A stretch of 62,000 nucleotides of DNA. Source: Tubiluchus corallicola (taxonomy: Eukaryota > Priapulida > Priapulimorpha > Priapulimorphida > Tubiluchidae). Shown here in pieces: positions 1 through 13,560 of this stretch. Each line of letters begins with the position of its first letter. Positions within the stretch are counted from its first letter, which is position 1. Under the pieces are notes generated by a model. The model was not told the DNA's origin. It did not search any database and was given only the letters and a program-made list of their open reading frames with translations. The stretch covers positions 32,501 through 94,500 of the forward strand of contig JAQGDQ010000322.1 in NCBI GenBank assembly GCA_030141605.1. The letters run 5' to 3'. A program made the position numbers and the translations under genes.

Positions 1-1255
1 CGGTTACGCTCGGCTCTACTCGGCTCGCCGCGCATGCGTTCATCACATGCTTGGCGGTTGGTCGAGTACCGAAATTCTGGTCGAGAATGGAGACAATTTC
101 AACTCGAATTTTCTGGTCGAAAACCGATTTATACGAGTACTGAGACGTTCGAAAACCGAGGTATAACTGTACATAAGTTTTTGAAATAGATAAGCGCCAT
201 GCTGAGTAACATAACTTCGTATGGAAAATTTTTTGGGACATAGTTTAACATTCTCTTTTCTTCCCCGTGTACTATTTCATTTTAATTGTACTTTTATATT
301 ACTTGTATATATAAATGTAATCTAAACTATATTAGTATAACTTTCATTAATGTGATAGTATATTTTACAGATCATAGTCTGTTTGAAGTCCGTTTATAAT
401 GCCCTGCAAATAGAAGGTCTCCGTATCGTATATATGTAAACATTGTATATGTATATGTAAAAATGTTTAGTTTTACATTTTAAATAAAGAATTATAATAA
501 TAATAATAACAGTAATATATTTCCCTCAATCTTAAACTGTAGATCTAAACAATCTACTCTGTAAAATATTGAAAGGAAACATACTATTTTTTTAGAAATG
601 AGCGCAGCGGTAAATTTGAAATCTAAATTTTTATCTTAAACTTACCTACTTTTAGTACAGCACGCTGAATTAGAAAAGCTAATGGAATTTTTTTGCCGAA
701 AATTATGTTTGTTTGTGACGTCATCAATAGTTGCATTAATGACGACTTTAATCTATGATTTAGCTATGAGAAACGCTTTTCCAGCATTATTCATATTAAA
801 ATGTATACTTTTTATCGGACTCGAAAATGGGCTGATATACGAAAAATCATCCTTTCTTCCATAACAATGATCCAGGCATAATCTAGGTCATTATCCTATG
901 GTATACAGCACTGTTAGGTCTATTACAAGATGCCACACAGAAGAACAAAACTTCTAGAATAACATTCTATCAAGGTTCTTCACTTCTGGAGAAATGTAAA
1001 ACCTGTTACCGCACTGCCTCTTTTATAGCAGCAGATTATTGCCCAGTTGATTTTATTATTGCAGTTACTTTCCATTCCAGCACACGTTCCACAATAATAA
1101 GTGCAGCTGTATAGACGGCTTGAACAATAAAACATGCAGACGATTTAAAAGCGAAAGTTTGACTTTGACCTTCCAATTAGAGTAAATGACAATTTAATGT
1201 GATGAAATGCATTTGCTGTGTTGCGTATAATAGGTACCAGAATTTTTTAATTCAT
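1..1255. other. Gene-free stretch with repeat fragments
   Basis: No credible exon. 192-268 is a partial copy of the dispersed repeat seen at 27180-27260 and 33740-33810. Around 480-515 is a LINE/SINE-like 3' tail (AAATAAAG followed by (TAA)n). Positions 1-180 resemble a decayed terminal repeat of a pogo-like element. The rest shows nothing identifiable. Confidence 0.5.
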
Positions 1256-1480
1256 GCTTTGTAACGGTGGCAAGTTTAGTAACTTTGTAAGTCGTCAAGT
1301 AACTCGCTGGTGTATTTAATTAGAGCCAGAAAGTTTGCAGACAGTAACTCGCAAAGCAGTTCACATAAGCTTTGTAACGGTGGCGAGTTTAGTAACTTTG
1401 TAACTCGTCATGTAACTCGCTGGCGTATTTAATTAGAGTCAGAAGTTTGCATACAGTGACTCGCAAAGCAGTTATTCACA
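1256..1480. repeat. 113-bp direct duplication
   Basis: Two tandem copies starting at 1256 and 1369, each opening GCTTTGTAACGGTGG, diverged by a few percent. The segment that follows ends in GTGTGAACGCGGCC, which resembles the end of a DNA transposon, but no matching left end was found. Confidence 0.7.
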
Positions 1481-1915
1481 CTGCGAGTTTGCTGTCAGAG
1501 TTACAGACAACTCACGACAGAAAGCTTGCTAGTGTGAACGCGGCCATAAGAGTTTGTAGAACAGAACAACACTCACTGATTCGTTATCCTTCTGCTTTTC
1601 TTAACGAAAACCCGTAAAAACAGTGTACGTCTGCCTTTATTCTCCCGCCGGTGTCAACTTATCAGAGCCAAACAGGAAAAAATAATCAATAATATGCCTT
1701 AAATTAACACGATCAGCATTGAAAGCAAATGTGTGAACAACTAATCAAAATTAGAGCTGATTTTAAAATGGAAGAAAAGCTATTATAAAGTACTGTTTGT
1801 CCCAAAAAAAAACTTCCCACACAAACTTATATTACTTAGCATTACGTTAACCTGTTTACTAATTAGAGAAGAAAATTCTTAATAATTAAAAATATTCGCG
1901 CCACCTGGTAAAACG

Positions 1916-3116
1916 GCACTGCATCGCCATCCCAGTGTGCACCACTGATTCACCAACAGCACTGCATCACCATCCCAGTGTGCACCACTGATTCCCCAAC
2001 AGCACTGTATCACCATCCCAGTGAGAACCACTGATTCACCAACAGCACTGCATCACCATCCCAGTATGCACCACTGATTCACCAACAGCACTGCATCGCC
2101 ATCCCAGTGTGCACCACTGATTCACCAACAGCACTGTATCACCAACCCAGTGAGAACCACTGATTCACCAACAGCACTGCATCATCATCCCAGTGTGCAC
2201 CACTGATTCACCAACAGCACTACATCACCATCCCAGTGTGCACCACTGATTCACCAACAGCACTACATCACCATCCCAGTGAGAACCACTGATTCACCAA
2301 CAGCACTACATCACCATCCCAGTGTGCACCACTGATTTACCATCAGCACTGCATCACCATCCCAGTGTGCACCACTGATTCACCAACAGCACAGCATCGC
2401 CATCCCAGTGTGCACCACTGATTCACCAACAGCACTGTATCACCAACCCAGTGAGAACCACTGATTCACCAACAGCACTGCATCATCATCCCAGTGTGCA
2501 CCACTGATTCACCAACAGCACTACATCACCATCCCAGTGTGCACCACTGATTCACCAACAGCACTACATCACCATCCCAGTGAGAACCACTGATTCACCA
2601 ACAGCACTACATCACCATCCCAGTGTGCACCACTGATTTACCATCAGCACTGCATCACCATCCCAGTGTGCACCACTGATTCACCAACAGCACTACATCA
2701 CCATCCCAGTGAGAACCACTGATTCACCAACAGCACTACATCACCATCCGAGTATGCACCACTGATTCACCAACAGCACTACATCGCCATCCCAGTGTGC
2801 ACCACTGATTCACCAACAGCACTGCATCACCATCCCAGTGAGCACCACTGATTCACCAACAGCACTACATCGCCATCCCAGTGTGCACCACTGATTCACC
2901 AACAGCACTGCATCGCCATCCCAGTGTGCACCACTGATTCACCAACAGCACTGCATCACCATCCCAGTATGCACCACTGATTCACCAACAGCACTGCATC
3001 GCCATCCCAGTGTGCACCACTGATTCACCAACAGCACTGTATCACCATCCCAGTGAGAACCACTGATTCACCAACAGCACTGCATCACCATCCCAGTATG
3101 CACCACTGATTCACCA
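1916..3116. repeat. 43-bp minisatellite, about 28 copies
   Basis: Unit contains GCACTGCATCACCATCCCAG followed by TGTGCACCACTGATTCACCA and ACA. Variants (CATCGCC, TGAGAACC, TACATC) recur in blocks, showing amplification of multi-unit segments. The same unit forms a second array at 9072-9377. Confidence 0.95.
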
Positions 3117-3448
3117 AAAAAACACGTTATTGATCTTACTGACAATGTTAAGTGATTTAAACTTGTGCTAATTTGTGAAGAGTGCGCTATTCACACAGCG
3201 CCATTTTCGTTTATTTAGTTTAAGCACCGAATTAAAAGCGTCGAAATTAATAGTACAAAAAATTGTAATTGAAAAAACTTGTCGTTTGAATGTTTCCTAG
3301 CGTTCACGCGACTAAAACATCTTTTTCGAAAGTTCATATCTGCTAAATGATTCCGTACCATGCTGTTAAGCACTGTTCTAACAATTTTTATGCTTGAGTA
3401 ACTTGGTTGTTACACTTTACTCAGCTACTCAACTTGTTTAAAATGTAC
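3117..3448. other. No feature seen
   Basis: Unique AT-rich sequence between two tandem arrays; no exon or repeat recognised. Confidence 0.5.
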
Positions 3449-3935
3449 ATTTCTCAAAACGACAGTGTAAATTAATCTGTGTGAAGTTGCATTATGTTAC
3501 GTTGTACTACGTTATGTCATGTTATATACATTTCTCAAAACGACAGTGTAAATTAAACTGCGTGAAGTTGCATTGTGTTACGTTGTACTACATTACGTCA
3601 TATTATATGCATTTCTCAAAATGACAGCGTAAATTAAACTGTGTGACGTTGCATTGTGTTACGTTGTACTACGTTACATCATGTTATATATATTTCCCAA
3701 AACGACAGTGTACATTAAACAATGTCAAGTTGCATTATGTTACGTTGCACTACGTTACGTCATATTATATGCATTTCTCAAAATGACAGCGTAAATTAAA
3801 CTGTGGGACGTTGCATTATGTTACGTTGTACTACGTTACGTCATGTTATATATATTTCTCAAAACGACATTGCACATTATGCTGCGTGACGTTGCATTAT
3901 GCTACGTTGCACTACGTTACGTCACGGTACGTTAT
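3449..3935. repeat. 81-bp tandem repeat, six copies
   Basis: Units start ATTTCTCAAAACGACAG at 3449, 3530, 3611, 3692, 3773 and 3854, exactly 81 bp apart. Each includes several ACGTT/TACGTCA motifs (CRE-like TGACGT/TACGTCA). Confidence 0.95.
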
Positions 3936-3989
3936 GTGCGTGTGTAACGAACAAGTTATAACGATGTCGTGAACTTATTATAGAAATAC

Positions 3990-4850
3990 ATCAAAATGGA
4001 GTTCATTGCCGAGAAGTTTTGAACAAACTGTTCATTGTCGGGGCATCTAAAACAAAGAAATTTACCAAACATCTCGAAATACAATTCAGTAGTTAATAAT
4101 CAAAAGATATATGATATAAAAGTGACAGTTTTGTTACTACTAACATGTTTGTTTGTTTGTTTGTTTGTTTGTGGAGTGTTACATAGTTTCATACCAATCA
4201 AGATATGTAATCTGTAAGGTAAATTTTCAAAACTTTCTATATAATAGTATCATATTATATCTCTTTTAGCTGTTAACTACTGAATTGTATTATGATGTTG
4301 TTTCTAATTTTCTTGTTTTAGGTGCCTTGATAATGAACAGTTTTCTCTCATAGCCTCACTACAGTCACATCCCTCACTAATTATTATCACTACATGCAGT
4401 GCAACACAAATGTTAGAAAATTTTCTATTAAATACAATGGCCCTTACATATGGAATTCAATTGCTCCCGCTATTAAAAATGCCAACTCGCTTTCCATATT
4501 TAAAAAAATATAAATTAAACTTACTTGAAACATATAACTGATCACTCAATTATGATTTGTTGTTTTTCATTTTCAAAAACTTCCCCTCTAGTATAATAAT
4601 ATTTTTATTACTTCCCACCCGTATTTATATTTGTATATATTGTAATGTTGCATCTGTATATGTTGTAATTTTTTTCGTAACTAATTCTAGTGGCCTACCA
4701 TAAGCTAGCTTCTTAGGTCTCTAGCGCAGTATTCATGAATTGTATCATATTTTTGTATGAATAAAACCTGATTATCGTGCAGATGTAATGTATATGTATA
4801 TGTTTATTGCGAAATAAATCTATTAAAATCTAAATCTAATCTAAATCATT
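3990..4850 (+). mobile_element. Decayed non-LTR retrotransposon 3' region
   Basis: 4390-4512 reads YMQCNTNVRKFSIKYNGPYI then WNSIAPAIKNANSLSIFKKI, the typical C-terminus of LINE reverse-transcriptase proteins (YNGxxIWNSLP...SLxxFKKxLK). A 3' UTR follows, ending near 4800-4850 in AAATAAATCTATTAAAATC and related hexamers. 3990-4220 is a segment shared with 30620-30850. Confidence 0.65.
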
Positions 4851-5054
4851 AATAAATTGCTTTTTGATGACGTAGTTACATTCATTTGCCAAATATGGAT
4901 AATTCTATTATAGAAACGTCATAATGAATTCCCATATTCGGGCTTGATTTTATTTTCACTGGAAATAATAATAATTGTGTTTTGAACCTACGTGTGTATG
5001 AGGCATACAGAGATATGCTACATATTTAAATACATTAACAACATTAGCAAACCA

Positions 5055-5400
5055 TTCCAGAATAACAGATTTATCTTTTTTTCCAAATCCTATCGTTAAT
5101 TCCAGAACAAGCAATCCAAAACAAATTAGGACAAATACCCACTATGGAACGAACTCTGTAATCAAACAAGCAATTCTACTTTGGAATTCTCTACCATTAC
5201 AGGTTAAACAAATCAAGTCCCTATCAGCATTTAAAACAAAATTAAAATCACTAATATTAACCAGATATGAAATACCATCACACCAGTACGACAACATACA
5301 CACTAATTCAGAATTCATATACCCACGGCCATATTAATTAAATCATAATTTTTTTCATTTTTGTGCATAGTTGTAAATATGTTTGATTTTATTCGTCGTT
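5055..5400 (+). mobile_element. LINE 3' fragment, RT C-terminal coding, near-identical to 12010-12360
   Basis: Encodes the LINE C-terminal motif AILLWNSLPLQVKQIKSLSA followed by FKTKLKSL. It differs from the copy at 12043-12310 by only a handful of substitutions, so the family moved recently. The coding part is followed by an inverted 3' UTR segment. Confidence 0.8.
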
Positions 5401-5555
5401 ACTTATATAGATATATATAATATATATATCTTATTTGCCATTAAAATACATTGATAATCACTGATAAAAACTTTACAGAGATGATCAATCAGTGTTAGTT
5501 AATAAAAACTTACACTGCTAAAGGCAAATGCGTCAGTGCATATATATATATATGC
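5400..5555 (-). mobile_element. Inverted LINE 3' UTR segment
   Basis: 5428-5550 is the reverse complement of the 3' UTR of the sister copy (about 12400-12500), preceded by a TA-rich tract. So the 3' UTR lies opposite to the adjacent coding fragment. Confidence 0.75.
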
Positions 5556-5924
5556 CATTATTTGAAACACAAAAGCTTCAAAACACCTTTTTGTTTTATA
5601 CCGATTGGTAGCAGCTGGTCCAACTATTCGGTAAACCACAAAATGTATTGAATTAAACTACATAGTTCATGTAGCTATTACCAATTCAAACGTACATTTT
5701 TTTGTGAAAAATATTAAAAGTCAACCTACCTTTATGACGCACTTATTGCAATCAAACTTTCCTGCAATTTTTCTTCCTGTAAAAAATCTCTTACTGGAAA
5801 ACACCGGGAAATTGGAAATTAATGGAACTCGGCTAAAAGTTGCGCTAATTGCTACATCATTTAACGTCATATTACCCCCAGGATCTGCTATGCTTTCTTG
5901 ACTAGCAGGCGACTTGTATCCGAC

Positions 5925-5955
5925 TGCGCATGCGCGAGATGTCCGGAAGCCAGTG
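5925..5955. promoter_or_regulatory. NRF1-type palindrome next to an ETS-type site
   Basis: TGCGCATGCGCG matches the NRF1 consensus (YGCGCAYGCGCR) and TCCGGAAG, 8 bp on, matches an ETS core. The pair is typical of housekeeping promoters, but no coding exon was recognised nearby. Motif-based inference. Confidence 0.3.
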
Positions 5956-6239
5956 AATTATTGTTGCTTTTAGTTTACAACAGCCTCCGTCAGAGGCACC
6001 TGTGCATCTTATAACGTTCGGCATTTGCATTCTTGCTATAAATAGCCGTTCATTGAATTTGCTGAATAATATAACCCGAGCAAGCCGATCGTCATAAAAA
6101 TATTTAATCATGCGGTGTAGAATAAAAAACGAGTTTAGGATTGAATCAAAGCTTTTATTAGTCCTAAATGAATGCGCAGATGTTCTGCTTTTATAACACT
6201 AGATGGCTTCATTTTTTACACTGGATGGCTTCATTTCTT

Positions 6240-7478
<1,239 letters not shown>

Positions 7479-7757
7479 AATGCAATGCAATGCAATGCAA
7501 TGCAATGCAATGCAATGCAATGCAATGCAATGCAATGCAATGCAATGCAATGCAATGCAATGCAATGCAATGCAATGCAATGCAATGCAATGCAATGCAA
7601 TGCAATGCAATGCAATGCAATACAATACAATACAATACAATACAATACAATACAATACAATACAATACAATACAATACAATACAATACAATACAATACAA
7701 TACAATACAATACAATACAATACAATACAATACAATACAATACAATACAATACAATA
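7479..7757. repeat. (TGCAA)n switching to (TACAA)n pentanucleotide tract
   Basis: About 28 uninterrupted TGCAA units to 7620, then about 27 uninterrupted TACAA units, with a clean border. The two halves differ by one G-to-A change per unit. Confidence 0.97.
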
Positions 7758-7759
7758 TA

Positions 7760-8228
7760 ATATAATATATACAATATAATACTGTTCATAAACGGCCGAA
7801 AACAATAAAAATATGTACGAGTCAATCAATACTTTTTGCGGTTTAGCGGTAGCGTGACTTAAGTAGCCTGTGTAGAGACGCGGGGCTGAGCCGATGAACC
7901 GCCCAGAAAACGAGCCCAGTCTATAAAGCTCCTCAGAGGACAAACTGAACTGTTCACTTCCGCTAGTGATGTACTAGCTTCCGCTCTTGTAAAAAACCAC
8001 CGGAAATGCGTTATTTTATCTTCGCATTTTTTTGCTGATTTACCGGAAAGCGAAACACGAATCAATAATAACACAATAGGAAACCCAGACGAATCACATA
8101 AGACATCTCACGTAATAAAGTACTGTGGTTCAACAGCCGTCAATAATTAATGTAAACTAATTTTCCAACTATAATTTAGAGTTCAAACCATTAATAAATT
8201 TAAAAGTAGACATTACTTAAAGGAAGAC
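7760..8228. other. No feature seen
   Basis: Mixed unique sequence; no supported exon. Open frames are short and lack splice or family support. Confidence 0.4.
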
Positions 8229-8800
8229 AGGATGGTTTTCCATATACTACCCCGCTTTCACGTACGGTTAAAAGTATACATTTTAACACAATTTATTCTG
8301 CAAAAGCATTTCTGATAATTAAATAATAGATTAAAAACTTAATCAACGGTGTTCGAGGACAACTATTGATGACATCACAAACTAACATAATTTTCAACAG
8401 CAAAAATATTCCATGAGCGTGTTGCACGTGTTTGTGAGCGAGAAAATTGAAGTACAGTGTTACTGTAAGATATTGAGTGTGTTGTACTAAAACTAGGCAA
8501 GCTTTAAGATAAAATTCAAATTTCAAATTTTGTTGTGGTCACGTATGAGTTGACGAACGTGTGTAGTTCGTTACAAGCTAACACATGTGAACTGAGAGGT
8601 ACGGCACCTTTTTTGTGCGATGCGTTTCCGAAATGCGGCGCTGGTACCCGTCTAACTAACGAATAGCGAAGTGCATGTAACAGCGAAGAACTAGTGACAC
8701 GAACGCGAAATTGTGTTTGTGTGGTAATAAGTCTTTCACGTAAATCATATATTGTTTTGGCCTACAGTTTAAGATTGCGTCAGGTTTTCCTTCAATTATA
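8229..8800. repeat. Dispersed repeat, copy 1 (partner 48705-49285)
   Basis: Shares collinear blocks such as AGCATTTCTGAT, TTTTCAACAGCA, AAATATTCCA and GTGTTTGTGTGGTAATAA with 48705-49285 in the same orientation over about 560 bp. No coding potential seen; class unknown. Confidence 0.75.
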
Positions 8801-8837
8801 TTACTTGCACTATCCATAACAGGCATAATTAAAAGCA

Positions 8838-8900
8838 GGAGAAGAAGAAGAAGAAGAAGAAGAAGAAGAAGAAGAAGAAGAAGAAGAAGAAGAAGAAGAC
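8838..8900. repeat. (GAA)n microsatellite
   Basis: About 20 AGAAGA-phase triplets. Located at the end of the dispersed repeat. Confidence 0.95.
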
Positions 8901-9071
8901 TTTGTAGACTCAACATTCATATAAATATATCACGCATTAAAAATTTCACAACTTAAAACGGAAGAAAAGGGAATATTAAAGTACAAATCCAAAAATTATC
9001 ACAAAGTTATACAATAACCTGAAAAAGAAAATTCTCTATCATTTGAAATGTTCTCGGCTACTGGCATAACG

Positions 9072-9377
9072 TTACTGCATCACCATCCCAGTGTGCACCA
9101 CTGATTCACCAACAGCACTGCATCACCATCCCAGTGTGCACCACTGATTCACCAACAGTACTGCATCACCATCCCAGTGTGCACCACTGATTCACCAACA
9201 GTACTGCATCACCATCCCAGTGTGCACCACTGATTCACCAACAGTACTGCATCACCATCCCAGTGAGCACCACTGATTCACCAACAGCACTACATCATCC
9301 CAGTGTGCACCACTGATTCACCAACAGCACTACATCACCATCCCAGTGTGCACCACTGATTCACCAACACCAACAGC
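9072..9377. repeat. 43-bp minisatellite, second array, about 7 copies
   Basis: Same unit as 1916-3116, same strand. Copies carry the GTACTGCATC variant not common in the first array, so it has homogenised independently. Confidence 0.95.
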
Positions 9378-10501
9378 ACTGGAAAATTTCAATGTGATTT
9401 TTTAAGCTTTATCTATAAAGAGTCGGGTTTCCTTGTACTTTAAAGGTTTAACTCATAATTATACACTGCATCAACAAGCCTGGCGTAAGAAATGATTAAA
9501 TGCCAATCTAGTCCATAAACGTTAATAAAAATTGGCTATTGTGCAAACTACGTAAAAGAAGTTAAATTGTTGGTTTTTTCAAACTCGGTAACATTCCATT
9601 AATCCACTGCAGACATAATTATTGAATTATTGAAGCACTGTAACATTTCTTTATGAACAAAAAACAAGAGAAAATGTCTGAATTAAAATCTTTGTTGCTA
9701 ATATTCAACAAGGCCAGATACGCAAGACGAGGCCTCAAGAATAAATTAACTCTGCATTTTGCATGGATTCAAGAAAAACTGCCCTCACTAAGCAACGATT
9801 ATGTTCTATTTGATAGTTTTTGTAGGTTTCTACTCCTCACATAATAGATATTCATGCAAAATTATATACGAAAGACATTTGATTACCCTAGACAAATTAA
9901 AAATCGATTTTTGATAAAAAGAATTGAAAAAAGCTTTCAGTAACTGCAGTGTTTACACTGTAACAATGTACAGTATCACTTGTGTGAAATCGGCTAATGC
10001 AGAAAATTTCAACTATTCAGACACAACACTCTGATAAACTGTGGCTCCAAGTTTACTATATTTTTAAAGAGAAATTTCTGTTAAAAGCATGAATTTGTCC
10101 TTGGCTGATTGGTTAGTTTTCCTGGAATAGCAGCAGAAAACGCACAGTTTGGACCAAGCAGACGATCAATAAATTAGTGTGTACGATCATGCAAGTGTAC
10201 ACCAGACTAGGCTACTCGATAGGCTAAACTGGAGTGCCGGAAAAGGGCGTATCTTTCTCAATTTTATCTAATTAAATCATTTATAAAAGCTTAAACAAAT
10301 AGCAAGATTAGATAACCAAGATTCTCCTAAATAGAACAGTACCTAATTTGTAATCACTTAGTTATGTCTGTGATCATACAGTACCTAATTTGTAATCATT
10401 TAGTTATGTCTGTGCTCATACAGTAGCAGAAAAGTCATAGTTCTTATAAGGCGTATTTTGAGTGGTACAGTCCTGAAAAATCTCCGTCTATGGAATTTTA
10501 C
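9378..10501. other. Gene-free, one short duplication
   Basis: Only a 42-bp tandem duplication near 10338-10423 (ACAGTACCTAATTTGTAATC) stands out. No supported exon. Confidence 0.5.
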
Positions 10502-10924
10502 CTGCAAAAGACTTCGTGTCCTGATCCTCAGTACGTGTAGTTATTTCACACGCGGACAGCAACAGACGTCTCAGGTTTCTTATATCGTGAAACTTAAGTT
10601 TCAATGTGTTTTTGTAAGCATGATATGTTGACGTTACTGCTAATGCTTTTGCGAGCTCCTGTGTTGACTTAACCGAAACGATGATGAAGGAGGGGCTCCC
10701 TGATGAACGAATGCCTCGAAACAGCTTCATTCCTAAACAAGCTTTGTCTCAACTAAGGTAACTATGGCTTCTCAAATCCCGTTTTCTCGATAACCTGGTT
10801 TTAGTATGTAAAAATGTTTGCTGTTCTGCAGTAAAGTCTGAGATCAGATGATTTTTTACTAAAGGGAGTTGAACTTGTAACAAGAGCTCGTTGATGCTTG
10901 GTAAAGATTGATTGTTTACAGAGT
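10502..10924 (-). pseudogene. Unidentified spliceable exon-like frame interrupted by one TGA
   Basis: Between a good acceptor (TTATTTTCAG at 10925) and a consensus donor (TTTGCAG|GTAAAA at 10501) one frame of 2 nt + 140 codons + 1 nt is open except for a single TGA at 10751-10749. It reads NNQSLPSINELLLQVQLPLV...RKRDLRSHSYLS, stop, DKACLGMKLFRGIRSSGSPS...AKALAVTSTYHAYKNTL...FHDIRNLRRLLLSACEITT. Composition looks protein-like on both sides of the stop. No family recognised. It may be a decayed exon, an exon with a recent nonsense change, or chance; flanking exons were not found. Confidence 0.4.
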
Positions 10925-12008
10925 CTGAAAATAAACAACATGATTCGAGCTGTGAATGCGTCATACAAGCAGACAGTCTAAAGAAGTTCGTGGACTGTAA
11001 AACTGTAGTTATTTTATGTATTTTAATGATTACGGTTGTATTTTGGGAGCGATTGCTTTGCCAACACATTTATACATTTTCACAGGCGCAAACTGTTTAA
11101 TACAGGTCTCGTGAGAGACTACTACTTCATGATGCCCAAAGTCAAAAAATTTATGTTTGAGTAGCTTTATTACGCTTTATCTGCAAGAAAAATCATAATA
11201 AAATATAACAAACTAATTTGAGCCAAAAAAGAAACAAGGAAATTAAAAATAAAGTGAGACTGAATAAACTTACATCATGGCTCTACTACTCTTGATAAAT
11301 AAATGGTTGAACTGAGACAAAACAACAACAAGAACTTTCTTAGCCAAGAACAGACTGCAAACTAGCCAGGTAAACTAGCTCTGTCAGTAGAACATGACAG
11401 AAAGAAGCCAAGTCAAGACGTACATACATGAATGCAGTTAAAAAGGACAGTATGGGGGGGGGTTACAGAATGAGAGAACACTGAAGTAATAATATAACCT
11501 AAAATCCTTCATAGGTCTCGTTGCTGAACCTGCAAATTTCAAGGAAGTTACAGGGATTATACGACCTTGGCTCCAACGCTAGTCTTGCAACCGTTGATAT
11601 TTGCAAAAATGACAATCTTGACAACGATCACGTGGTAAAATTCGATTTAGTAATACCAGAATTTTCGATGTTTCGATTTTCGATGCTATAATGTTAGAAC
11701 AACGAACCAAGCTTCTCGCGCATGCGTAGAAACGCAGGCTGAAAATACTGCTGTTGATAAACCGATCGTACAATATCGAATGAAGTTGCAGTTTTCAGTG
11801 AACCAATTTTCTGGTAGAGAATTCCACAGATAAGAAGACCGAAGGAAAAAATTGGATACATAAACAGCCGTTCTACATCTATAAATGCGCAGGGTAAGAC
11901 GCGCCGGTGATTCAGCTAGAAGAGACCATTAATTTATAACGGGGGGGGCGCAGGCAGCGCACTACTAAATTTGTCACTAAAAACAACGATCGACTACATT
12001 GTATAATT
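10925..12008. other. No feature seen apart from G-runs
   Basis: Contains two poly-G runs (near 11455 and 11941) and otherwise unremarkable sequence. If the frame at 10502-10924 is an exon, part of this would be its upstream intron. Confidence 0.4.
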
Positions 12009-12009
12009 A

Positions 12010-12503
12010 ATGATATTTGATAAGTGTTTTGATACCTTTTTTCCAAATCCTATCGTTAATTCCAGAACAAACAATCTAAAACAAATTAGGACAAATACCC
12101 ACTATGGAACGAACTCTGTAATCAAACAAGCAATTCTACTTTGGAATTCTCTACCATTGCAGGTTAAACAAATCAAGTCCCTATCAGCATTTAAAACAAA
12201 ATTAAAATCACTAATATTAACCAGATATGAAATACCATCACACCAGTACGACAACATACACACTAATTCAGAATTTATATATCCACGGCCATATTAATTA
12301 AATCATATTTTTTTTCATTTTTGTGCATAGTTGTAAATATGTTTGATTTTATTTGTCGTTGCTTTCCATTACTGCACAGTAGTTTAGATTGCACTGACGT
12401 ATTTGCCTTTAGCAGTGTAAGTTTTTATTAACTAACACTGATTGATCATCTCTGTAAAGTTTTTATCAGTGATTATCAATGTATTTTAATGGCAAATAAA
12501 GAT

Positions 12504-12556
<53 letters not shown>

Positions 12557-12560
12557 TGCA
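12010..12560 (+). mobile_element. LINE 3' end with intact 3' UTR and (TA)n tail
   Basis: RT C-terminal coding (NSRTNNLKQIRTNTHYGTNS, AILLWNSLPLQVKQIKSLSA) is followed by a 3' UTR ending GGCAAATAAAGATTATTA and a (TA)n tract to about 12556. It is the best-preserved 3' end of the family in the window and the reference for the inverted piece at 5428-5550. Confidence 0.85.
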
Positions 12561-12699
12561 TGAGTGACTGTACGAAACCTTTACAGGAAAATGTACAAGA
12601 ACTTTTGCTTACACGGCTGCAACTAACCTGCAAAAGCATAACCTACCAAACGTACTTGATGTTATCCAAACATCTGCGTTTAATTCCTGAAATACTTCA

Positions 12700-13053
12700 T
12701 ATTTGACATGTATTTATTGGTGTCAAAAATACATACAATACAAGAAAACAAACAAGACATACATACAATTTCAATTTTGAAATATAGTGACACTACAGAC
12801 AAACAAAACAGTTATTGGTAAAACAAATATTATTAAATGTTTCTGTTCGTCATATTAGTTATTTAAATGAAAAGTTTAATGATTAGTATTTAAAATAAAT
12901 TGTCATTCATCAGGCCTAATTTTCAATGATATGATCATTATATAGTATATTGTTCATCGTGTCTTAAAAACGCTTTTTGAACAAAAATAATGAACATGAG
13001 CGGACTGATGATCGAGCCTTGTGGAACGCCAAAAGTTTATACACACACACACA

Positions 13054-13135
<82 letters not shown>

Positions 13136-13560
13136 GCGTCATTTTCAATGATTTTGATCATCATGTCTTAGTTAAAAACGCTTTTCCAACATAATTAATA
13201 AAAAACTTAATTACTTCTAAATCATTACTTCTCACCAAGAATATAAATTTATCAGCATCGCATATAGGGAAAAATTCTGGTTTAATTACATTGATGTGAT
13301 TACATGATTTTTCTCTAAGATCATTGTAATATGGGCATTTTATAACAAAGTGTAATTCGTCTTTGATTTCATTTCTTAAACAGGACGAGCATATACGATT
13401 CTCAACTGGGACTCTTCCAGGTTTAACGTACCTCCCTCTTTCAATACACAAACTATGAGAGCTGATTCTCAGTTTTGTAAATTTTGTTATAGCAAATTTG
13501 GAATAACCAGAAAGTAAATAGTTTTCCAGTTGATGAAGTTTTTTGAAGGTTCGATACATC
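12700..13560 (-). mobile_element. Non-LTR retrotransposon 3' fragment with RT-associated zinc-binding domain
   Basis: 13161-13559 reads LRISSHSLCIERGRYVKPGR then VPVENRICSSC and DELHFVIKCPYYNDLR, the CxxC...HF..KCP domain found C-terminal to many invertebrate LINE reverse transcriptases. The 3' UTR seems to extend to about 12700 (ACACCAATAAATACA on the minus strand), interrupted by a CA/CACG tract. Confidence 0.75.
13041..13132. repeat. Compound (CA)n(CACG)n(CA)n microsatellite
   Basis: CA repeats flank about ten CACG tetramers. It lies inside the 3' region of the minus-strand LINE fragment. Confidence 0.95.

Noticed and set aside
1481-1560. DNA transposon ending GTGTGAACGCGGCC
   Set aside because: No matching opposite end (GGCCGCGTTCACAC) was found upstream; possibly a solo end.
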